From: Methanarcanum sp963640855
Lineage (GTDB): Archaea > Thermoplasmatota > Thermoplasmata > Methanomassiliicoccales > Methanomethylophilaceae
NCBI GenBank assembly: GCA_963640855.1
Contig: CAVIAJ010000025.1
Location: 1 to 10,955 of the forward strand
Direction: 5' to 3'
Length of the DNA: 10,955 nt
Shown here: piece after piece, positions 4,668-10,955 of the stretch
Numbering within the stretch: position 1 is the stretch's first letter
Layout of the letters: the number at the start of each line of letters is the position of its first letter
Notes under the pieces: model-generated
What the model was told of the DNA's origin: nothing
Seen by the model: the letters and a program-made list of their open reading frames with translations, nothing else
Databases searched by the model: none
Program-made: the position numbers and the translations under genes

Positions 4668-7600
4668 ATGAAAAAGGAATTCGGCGATTATTATCTCGGG
4701 CTTGACATAGGAACGAACTCCGTTGGATGGGCGGTTACCGACCCTCAATACAACGTATTGAGATTCAACAGCAAAGCAATGTGGGGAATCCACCTCTTCA
4801 AAGAAGGCAGCACTGCGGAAGACCGCAGACTCCACCGCTGCTCCCGCCGCAGATTAGAAAGAAGAAATCAGCGCATCGCACTGCTGAGAGAACTGTTCGA
4901 TCGTGAAGTTTCGTCGGTCGATCCGAGCTTCTTTATGAGAATGGATGAAAGCAATCTCATCCTGAAAGACCGTAAAGATGCACAGCTGAATTCACTGTTT
5001 AATGATCCTGATTATCAGGACAGACAGTATCACGAACAGTTCCCCACAGTTTACCACCTGAGAAAATACATCATGACAACGGATGAGAAGCCCGACATCC
5101 GTCTGTTCTATCTCGCAGTACATCACATAATGAAAAACCGCGGACATTTCCTCTTTGAAGGACTGTCAGATGATTCGATTCCCGATTTCGAGGAATTATT
5201 CGAAGAACTGCTGAAAGAAGCAAATGACGAATTGGGTATAGAATTCAATGTCAACGAGACAATCGGTGACATAAAAGAACTGATTCTCAACCGCAAGATT
5301 ACAAAAACCGATAAGAAAAGAAAGATGACTGAACTTCTGTCTGCAGCAACGGATGAACAAAAAGCATTCGCCGCATTGCTTTCCGGAAGCAGTGTAAAAT
5401 TAGCTTCCCTGATTCCGGAAATTGACAGTACTGCTTCCGAAGAAATCAAGAGCATATCGTTTGCAGACACATCATTGGATGACGAACGTTCGGCTATTGA
5501 AAGTGCAATCGGCGAGAATGCGATGAGCATCTTGGATATGATGAAAAGTGTGTACGACTGGGGAATACTCTCGGGAATGCTGAAAGGACACGAGTACTTA
5601 TCCGATGCAAAAATCAGTGAGTATGAACAGCACAAAAAGGACCTCAGACTTCTAAAATATGTACTGAAAATTATCGCAACCGAAAGCGGAGATAATTCGA
5701 TTTACAGTGCAGTGATGAAATCCGGCGAGAGCTGCAACTACGCCTCGTATTCCGGAATGGTCAAAAACTCCAAAGATGCTGCCAAAATCAAATCATGCAC
5801 ACAGGAAGATTTCTGCAAATATCTCCTGAAGAAACTGGAAAATTTCGATTTCGGAAGGTGTGATGAAACCAAAGACATGAAGGAACGCATCGAAGCGGGA
5901 ACATTTATGCCGAAACAGCGCAGCAAGGAGAACAGCGTACTTCCCAATGCGTTGCACAGAAAGGAATTGTCCGTAATGCTTGACAATATGTCGGGATTCT
6001 TCGATTTCCTCAACGTAAAAGACGAAAAGGGAAAAACTGTAAAAGATAAGATTCTGACTCTCTGTACGTTCCGCGTTCCCTATTATGTGGGTCCCCTCAA
6101 CCCTGCATCGAAATATGCGTGGGCCGTCCACCGTTCCGATGAAAGGGTACTGCCTTGGAATATCGAAGAAACAATCGATATCGACAGAACATCCGAAAAT
6201 TTCATCGAGAGGCTTGTAAGCTCGTGTACATACCTCGTAGGAGAGAAGGTTCTGCCCAAATCCTCCGTGCTGTATCAGCGTTTCAAACTGTATAATGAAC
6301 TCAATCTCATCGAAATCAACGGAAAACGTATCGACAAAAAACTCAAGAAAGAGCTCATTGAAGAACTGTTCGTGAAAAAAGATGCTCCCGTCAAGAAGAA
6401 GAATATTGCCGATTTCATCACATCGAGAACCGGAGAAAAAGATCTCAAGATAACAGGCATCGATGACAATATAGCTTCCAATCTCAAGATAGAAAATCGC
6501 CTAAGGGGAATTCTCGGCGACCTCATGAAGGACCACGTATTCATTGAAGAAATGATCAAAACAGCAACAATCTTCGGCGATGACAGGAAAAGACTCACCA
6601 AGACATTGACTGAAAGGTACGGCAGCAGACTCTCGAAAGAGCAGATTACGGCGATTGCACGCATCAAATTCTCCGACTGGGGAAATCTGTCTAAGAAAAT
6701 GCTCTGTGATATCCGCAGTCAGTTCCCGGACGGCCGTGAGATGAACATTATCACGGCATTGGAAGTTGAAAGTCTGTCTCTCCAGGAACTTCTGTCAAAA
6801 GAGTATCAATTCAAATCGCAGATTGACAAAATGAATGACGAAATTACCGGAAAGAGTGACGGAAAAATCACATACGGCGCCGTTGAGGATCTTTACTGTT
6901 CTCCCGCGGTAAAACATGCAATCTGGCGCACTGTATCGATTATCAAAGAAATAGTCAAGATTACAGGTCACAACCCTTCCAAAGTCTTCATTGAGACTAC
7001 ACGTGAGAAGAAAGACGACGGACGCAAATCATCACGTAAGGATGAACTTCTCAAGAAATACGATGCAATCAAAGACAACCCGGATTACGCAAAATTAATG
7101 GCGGAATTGGATTCGATGGACAATGCAAGACTGCGCAGTAAGAAACTTTTCGCCTACTTCATGCAGCAGGGGCACTGCATGTACTGCGGTAAATCAATTG
7201 ATCTGAATGATATCGGCAACAACTCTGTCTGCGATATCGATCACATATACCCTCAATCCAAAACTACAGATGACAGTATCAACAATACTGTACTGTCATG
7301 CAGAGAATGTAACGCCACGAAAACAGACAGGTTCCCGATTTCGGAAGAAGTTCAGAGAAAAATGAGTACATTCTGGAAATATCTCAAAGATAACGGCTTC
7401 ATGAAACAGGAAAAATACGACCGCCTTACCCGTAAACACGGATTCACCGACGATGAACTGAACAAATTCGTTGCAAGACAACTTGTAGAAACAAGTCAGT
7501 CAGTCAAAGCTGTTGCCAAGATTATGGAAAAGATGTTCGGCAAAGATACGGACGTTGTATATGTGAAAGGCGGAAATGTCAGTGAGTTCCGTCACGAGAA

Positions 7601-8693
7601 CAAAGAACGCGGATACTATACCAAATGCCGTAACGTGAATGATTACCATCACGCCAAAGACGCTTACCTCAATATTGTCGTCGGCAACGTGTATGATACA
7701 AAATTCACGAAAAATCCGCTTCACATCATCAAGACTGAAAAATACAACATCAACAAAATGTTCAGAGATGATGTTGTACGTAACGGAATCACCGCGTGGA
7801 AAGGCGGCGAAAACGGAACTATTCTTACCGTTGACAAGTACATGAGGCGCAACAATATCCTGTTCACACGTTATCCGTACAAAGAGACAGGACAGCTGTT
7901 CGATGCCACGATATACAAGAAGAGTGACAAATCCACGCAGCCTATCAAAAGAAATCTGAGCACAGAAGACTACGGCGGCTATGACAGCATCAAAGGTTCT
8001 TTCTTCTCGTTAGTGGAACACACTGTAAAGAAAAAGAAACAGAGAACAATCGAATACGTGCCGATAATGGATGCCTGCCACCTTGTGAACAAAGAATCTG
8101 CAGACACGTATTTTGAAAAGAGAGGGCTCGTTGATCCAAATGTTCGCATTAGGTGCATCAAAATTGATTCTCTACTAGAAATTGGCGGATTCAGATTATC
8201 ATTATCTGGGAGATCGCTCAGCCAGCTCATATTAAAGAATTCCGAACAATTGATTCTGTCATTTGATAATTACAACCACTGTAAGCTGATTTACAAATAT
8301 TATGAAGACTGCGTTAAAAACAAGAAAAATGCACTCGGAGCTGAGCAATACGGCATAACGCCAGAACTCAATGCTAAGCTGTACGACGAATTAATGGATA
8401 AAATACGTCTGAAATATTCTTCTGCGCCGTCTATTGGTTCTCTCGGAGAAATGATGGAAAAGAATCATGGCAAATTCTATGAACTAAATCTCGACGATCA
8501 ATCAACATGTTTGGGCAGAATTCTTCTTGTGTTGCAATGTAATCCAGCAAAAACAGACCTCTCTATGATTGGCGGTTCCAAGGAATTTGGAAAGATAACA
8601 ATCAGCAAAACATTGTCTAAAAAAGAAATGCTCCTAATTGCACAATCTCCAACCGGCCTGTTTGAAAAGAAAATCGATTTATCAACAATATGA
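4668..8693 (+). CDS. cas9: Cas9, type II-A RNA-guided DNA endonuclease
   Basis: The 1341-residue effector cuts DNA matched by the crRNA:tracrRNA guide. RuvC-I is YYLGLDIGTNSVGWAV with D13. The arginine-rich bridge helix is at about 51-78. The REC lobe follows to about 725. RuvC-II has E776 in VFIETTREK. The HNH domain (about 825-915) has DIDHIYPQS with H859 and N882, the equivalents of S. pyogenes H840 and N863, plus cysteine pairs C837/C840 and C878/C881 that probably bind zinc. RuvC-III is YHHAKDAYLNIVV with H995 and D998. The WED/PAM-interacting end closes with LIAQSPTGLFEKKIDLS, like the S. pyogenes end. All catalytic residues are present, so it should be active. By hand alignment the S. 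pyogenes PAM arginines are K1309 and T1311 here. From about residue 1144 serine codon use changes sharply. It overlaps cas1 by ATGA. Confidence 0.97.
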   Translation: MKKEFGDYYLGLDIGTNSVGWAVTDPQYNVLRFNSKAMWGIHLFKEGSTAEDRRLHRCSRRRLERRNQRIALLRELFDREVSSVDPSFFMRMDESNLILKDRKDAQLNSLFNDPDYQDRQYHEQFPTVYHLRKYIMTTDEKPDIRLFYLAVHHIMKNRGHFLFEGLSDDSIPDFEELFEELLKEANDELGIEFNVNETIGDIKELILNRKITKTDKKRKMTELLSAATDEQKAFAALLSGSSVKLASLIPEIDSTASEEIKSISFADTSLDDERSAIESAIGENAMSILDMMKSVYDWGILSGMLKGHEYLSDAKISEYEQHKKDLRLLKYVLKIIATESGDNSIYSAVMKSGESCNYASYSGMVKNSKDAAKIKSCTQEDFCKYLLKKLENFDFGRCDETKDMKERIEAGTFMPKQRSKENSVLPNALHRKELSVMLDNMSGFFDFLNVKDEKGKTVKDKILTLCTFRVPYYVGPLNPASKYAWAVHRSDERVLPWNIEETIDIDRTSENFIERLVSSCTYLVGEKVLPKSSVLYQRFKLYNELNLIEINGKRIDKKLKKELIEELFVKKDAPVKKKNIADFITSRTGEKDLKITGIDDNIASNLKIENRLRGILGDLMKDHVFIEEMIKTATIFGDDRKRLTKTLTERYGSRLSKEQITAIARIKFSDWGNLSKKMLCDIRSQFPDGREMNIITALEVESLSLQELLSKEYQFKSQIDKMNDEITGKSDGKITYGAVEDLYCSPAVKHAIWRTVSIIKEIVKITGHNPSKVFIETTREKKDDGRKSSRKDELLKKYDAIKDNPDYAKLMAELDSMDNARLRSKKLFAYFMQQGHCMYCGKSIDLNDIGNNSVCDIDHIYPQSKTTDDSINNTVLSCRECNATKTDRFPISEEVQRKMSTFWKYLKDNGFMKQEKYDRLTRKHGFTDDELNKFVARQLVETSQSVKAVAKIMEKMFGKDTDVVYVKGGNVSEFRHENKERGYYTKCRNVNDYHHAKDAYLNIVVGNVYDTKFTKNPLHIIKTEKYNINKMFRDDVVRNGITAWKGGENGTILTVDKYMRRNNILFTRYPYKETGQLFDATIYKKSDKSTQPIKRNLSTEDYGGYDSIKGSFFSLVEHTVKKKKQRTIEYVPIMDACHLVNKESADTYFEKRGLVDPNVRIRCIKIDSLLEIGGFRLSLSGRSLSQLILKNSEQLILSFDNYNHCKLIYKYYEDCVKNKKNALGAEQYGITPELNAKLYDELMDKIRLKYSSAPSIGSLGEMMEKNHGKFYELNLDDQSTCLGRILLVLQCNPAKTDLSMIGGSKEFGKITISKTLSKKEMLLIAQSPTGLFEKKIDLSTI

Positions 8694-9589
8694 CGTGGAG
8701 AATAGTGGAAATAGCCAGTAACAGCAAACTCGAATACAGGCTGAATTACCTGGTCGTACGCAATACCGATGGGGTGCGGAAAATCCACATCCCGGAGATA
8801 GCTGTGCTTATCATCGAGAGCACAGCTGTCTCTATGACGGCGTCGCTGCTTTGTGAATTGGCAAAACAGAAAATTAAGGTCATTTTCTGTGATGAGAAAC
8901 GCAACCCCTATTCCGAATTGATTCCGTATTACGGATCCCATGATGCCGTCAAGAAACTGAGAGATCAGAATTCATGGGCATATGAAATGAAGGAGGCCGC
9001 ATGGGTCCGCATAATCAGCGATAAAATATCGAAACAACGCGACGTACTCATCCGACACGGGCATGACAAACAGGCATCTATGCTCAATCAATACATCGGC
9101 GAAATTGAGGAATATGATGCATCCAACAGAGAAGGTCATGCTGCCAAAGTCTATTTCAACGTAATATTCGGCGAGAACTTTGTAAGAGGTTTTTCCGACT
9201 CTATCAATGCTGCATTGAATTACGGATACGCTGTCCTACTGTCTGCTTTCAATCGTGAAATTGCTGTCAGCGGCTACTATACCCAGATCGGTGTTTTTCA
9301 CGACAATATGTTCAATCACTTCAACCTCTCCTCGGATTTGATGGAACCATTTCGCCCGATAGTAGATGAATGCGTAATCGAAATGATGCCGGATGAATTC
9401 GGAAGTCGTGAGAAGATGAAATTGGTCGATCTTCTCAACTCCGTTGTGTATGTGTCAGGCAAACAGCAGTTCCTGATTAACGCTATAAGGATCTACACAC
9501 AGTCTTTCTTCCTCGCGATGGAAAGCAACGACATAGAGAAGATGGTAACTTATGAGGTTAAGATTCATGAGAGTGATGGTGTTCTTTGA
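8690..9589 (+). CDS. cas1: Cas1, type II-A spacer integrase
   Basis: Cas1 forms the integrase with Cas2 and inserts new spacers at the leader end of the array. This 299-residue protein begins MTWRIVEIASNSKLEYRLNY, very like type II-A Cas1. The catalytic triad is visible as E148 (NREGHAAKVYFN), H204 (GVFHDN) and E219 (SSDLMEPFRP), each one position from S. pyogenes E149, H205 and E220. Length is normal for the family (about 290-300). Its ATG overlaps the cas9 stop (ATGA) and its 3' end overlaps cas2, so the four genes are probably one transcript. It appears complete and functional. Confidence 0.96.
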   Translation: MTWRIVEIASNSKLEYRLNYLVVRNTDGVRKIHIPEIAVLIIESTAVSMTASLLCELAKQKIKVIFCDEKRNPYSELIPYYGSHDAVKKLRDQNSWAYEMKEAAWVRIISDKISKQRDVLIRHGHDKQASMLNQYIGEIEEYDASNREGHAAKVYFNVIFGENFVRGFSDSINAALNYGYAVLLSAFNREIAVSGYYTQIGVFHDNMFNHFNLSSDLMEPFRPIVDECVIEMMPDEFGSREKMKLVDLLNSVVYVSGKQQFLINAIRIYTQSFFLAMESNDIEKMVTYEVKIHESDGVL

Positions 9590-9872
9590 TTTACCTGTAG
9601 AAACCTCCGAACAGCGCAGAAGGTACTCAAAGTTCAGAAAATATCTTCTGACAGACGGATTCATCATGATGCAGAAATCGGTGTATTCTAAGATTGCCCT
9701 GAATGGTGCTGCGTCCGAAGCTGTTGTGAAGAATGTCCGTAAACATTCGCCGAAGGAAGGAGTGATACAGGTGATGACTGTGACTGAGAAACAATTCCAG
9801 GGCATTGAATACATAATCGGCGAAGCGCAGAAAGAAATCGTAGATACACAGCAGAGGCTGGTGTTCCTTTGA
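9567..9872 (+). CDS. cas2: Cas2, type II-A
   Basis: Cas2 is the dimeric core of the Cas1-Cas2 integrase. The N-terminus MRVMVFFDLPVETSEQRRRY is characteristic, with D8 at the end of the first ferredoxin-like strand. An upstream ATG at 9552 would add five residues. I prefer 9567 because it gives the family-typical start and follows GAGGTTA (9554-9560) at good Shine-Dalgarno distance. The product is then 101 residues, normal for the family. The gene overlaps the cas1 end by 23 bases and csn2 by four. Confidence 0.93.
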   Translation: MRVMVFFDLPVETSEQRRRYSKFRKYLLTDGFIMMQKSVYSKIALNGAASEAVVKNVRKHSPKEGVIQVMTVTEKQFQGIEYIIGEAQKEIVDTQQRLVFL

Positions 9873-10537
9873 TTCTTTCACATCCTACACTGGAACAACC
9901 GCTGACTTTTGAAAATGACTGCATTAATGTGTTGACAGTAGAGAACCGCGATCAATTCTCGAAATATATCTGCGAACTGAACAATCAATCCAAGGGAGAT
10001 TCCGGAAATTTTGTCCTGTCGATTAATGATAAATGCGTTGAAATGACCAATTTAATCAAAGTTATCATCGATCCTTTCAATCTGGATCCTAATGCAAAAG
10101 ATATTCTTACACAGATCTACAATCACCTGTACAGGATTTCATTGGATGAAGATCACTATTGCCCAATGAATGGATGTGTGACGTCAGTGACAAACTCTAT
10201 TACGGAATTGCTGATGGAGGCCGATTTGGACATGGATTTCAAAGACTGCTCTATGGCAGATATTATCAAAATGTTCTCTCCCAAGTTCATACCGTCTGAC
10301 GATTTGCTGACCAAAATAACAGACTATCTTGATATTGCATCGAAGTACACCAAATGCAAATTATTCGTATTTGTCAATCTCGGAAGATTTCTGAGTTCGG
10401 AAAAACTGTTGCTGTTGGAGCAACACATAGAGTATCAAAAGTACAACGTACTCCTCATCGAATCTGATTGGAAAAGAATCTCAGATTGCGAGAATGTTGT
10501 CATTATCGATGAAAACCTCTGTGAAATAAGGCAATAG
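9869..10537 (+). CDS. csn2: Csn2, type II-A spacer-acquisition protein
   Basis: Csn2 forms a tetrameric ring around DNA ends and is required for spacer acquisition in type II-A systems; its presence fixes the subtype. The start MILSHPTLEQPLTFENDCIN matches the canonical Csn2 opening (M-x-LSHP-x-LE), and INVLTVENRDQFSKYICELN follows as in short-form Csn2. The 222-residue length fits the ~220-residue S. pyogenes group. The start codon is TTG at 9869, overlapping the cas2 stop as TTGA; the family match starts exactly there. The gene ends 13 bases before the first CRISPR repeat, so its 3' end probably also serves as array leader. Confidence 0.93.
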   Translation: MILSHPTLEQPLTFENDCINVLTVENRDQFSKYICELNNQSKGDSGNFVLSINDKCVEMTNLIKVIIDPFNLDPNAKDILTQIYNHLYRISLDEDHYCPMNGCVTSVTNSITELLMEADLDMDFKDCSMADIIKMFSPKFIPSDDLLTKITDYLDIASKYTKCKLFVFVNLGRFLSSEKLLLLEQHIEYQKYNVLLIESDWKRISDCENVVIIDENLCEIRQ

Positions 10538-10550
10538 GAAGGTATTTGAG
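10524..10550 (+). promoter_or_regulatory. CRISPR leader end with ATTTGAG anchor
   Basis: ATTTGAG (10544-10550) directly abuts repeat 1. The same heptamer is the leader-anchoring sequence known for one group of type II-A systems, including S. thermophilus CRISPR1, where it directs Cas1-Cas2 to the first repeat. AAATAAG (10524-10530), inside csn2, is a weak TATA-like candidate whose predicted start would fall near the first base of repeat 1. The anchor is well supported; the promoter is speculative. Confidence 0.6.
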
Positions 10551-10955
10551 GTTTGAGAGTATTGACAAACTCAAAGGGGCTCAACCAGAGTATTTTCCAT
10601 ACATCCTCATATCGCTGTTTGAGAGTATTGACAAACTCAAAGGGGCTCAACCAGTCGTCGCGAAAGATGTGCTCTTTCTCACGTTTGAGAGTATTGACAA
10701 ACTCAAAGGGGCTCAACCAGATTCGTTCCCAAGCCGAGCGCCGCGCCCGTTTGAGAGTATTGACAAACTCAAAGGGGCTCAACCGAGCACAGAAGATCAG
10801 ATCTATGTTGAAAGGTTTGAGAGTATTGACAAACTCAAAGGGGCTCAACCCTGCATCAGGCAGCCTCCTCTCTGAGCACAGTTTGAGAGTATTGACAAAC
10901 TCAAAGGGGCTCAACCTGTGCGATGAATATTTGGTACAATGAAGCGGTTTGAGAG
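10551..10955 (+). CRISPR. Type II-A CRISPR array, cut by the window edge
   Basis: Six complete, identical 36-bp repeats start at 10551, 10617, 10683, 10749, 10815 and 10881; the first nine bases of a seventh (10947-10955) reach the window edge. All six spacers are exactly 30 bp. The repeat starts GTTTGAGAGTATTGAC and ends GGGGCTCAACC. Its bases 1-6 and 9-16 pair with the tracrRNA, so the array is transcribed on the plus strand with the leader on the csn2 side. Arms TTTGAG (2-7) and CTCAAA (20-25) could form a hairpin. Absence of repeat decay at this end fits the leader-proximal, recent part of an array. Spacer 3 (10719-10748) is clearly GC-richer than the others. Spacer sources cannot be told from the window. 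Confidence 0.98.

Noticed and set aside
4668..8693. Cas9 as an inactive or fragmented copy.
   Set aside because: The frame is intact over 1341 codons and D13, E776, H859, N882, H995 and D998 are all present.
10562..10567. TTGACA inside every CRISPR repeat, looking like a bacterial -35 box.
   Set aside because: No conserved -10 follows at a fixed distance; that position falls at the repeat-spacer boundary and varies. The flank also looks archaeal, and TTGAC is needed for tracrRNA pairing.
10435..10942. Open reading frames across the array on both strands, with repeated peptides such as FESIDKLKGAQP.
   Set aside because: The repeat plus spacer unit is 66 bp, a multiple of three, so frames stay open and give false repeat proteins. 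This is the CRISPR array, not genes.
10587..10946. Self-targeting spacers against genes in this window.
   Set aside because: By eye I found no long match of any of the six spacers to the rest of the window; a proper search against the whole genome was not possible.

Overview
The window looks archaeal, most likely a gut- or rumen-type Methanomassiliicoccales relative; the taxon is an inference. Reasons: the first gene belongs to the HFX_2341/DUF6293 CARF-winged-helix family, which I know from archaea. The 1338-1421 intergenic holds a textbook TATA box (1361-1370). The gene to its left starts where a leaderless archaeal transcript would begin. The gene to its right has an AGGTGAT ribosome site 4 nt before a TTG start. 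Against this background sits a complete type II-A CRISPR-Cas locus, a class overwhelmingly found in bacteria and very rarely reported in archaea.

Layout, left to right. 134-952 (+): CARF-like regulator, converging on an HxlR-family regulator (981-1337, -), with a 13-bp-stem hairpin filling the gap. The HxlR gene diverges from a hybrid-cluster protein gene (hcp, 1422-2942, +) across a shared TATA box and a 7-bp-arm palindrome, a likely redox or nitrosative-stress switch. 3072-4450 (+): a two-gene operon (ATGA overlap) of a NYN/LabA-type nuclease and an unrecognised coiled-coil protein. 4451-4667: a terminator, then a tracrRNA on the minus strand, then the cas9 upstream signals. 4668-10537 (+): cas9, cas1, cas2 and csn2, each overlapping the next. 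10551 to the window edge: a CRISPR array of 36-bp repeats, all identical, with spacers of exactly 30 bp.

How the parts work together: Cas1, Cas2 and Csn2 would insert new spacers next to an ATTTGAG leader anchor directly before repeat 1. Array transcripts pair with the tracrRNA. I could place its anti-repeat (4608-4625), nexus (4597-4605), two hairpins and U-rich end base by base. Cas9, with all nuclease residues present, would use this duplex to cut DNA. The tracrRNA carries an extra copy of the repeat segment GUAUUGAC in its 3' hairpin, so it can pair with its own anti-repeat. The last ~200 residues of Cas9, the PAM-interacting part, use serine codons very differently from the rest of the gene, which suggests a domain exchange. 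The array leader is squeezed into 13 bp plus the end of csn2.

Limits: no searches or folding programs were run. Family calls rest on recognised motifs, counts were made by hand, and promoters are motif-level predictions.
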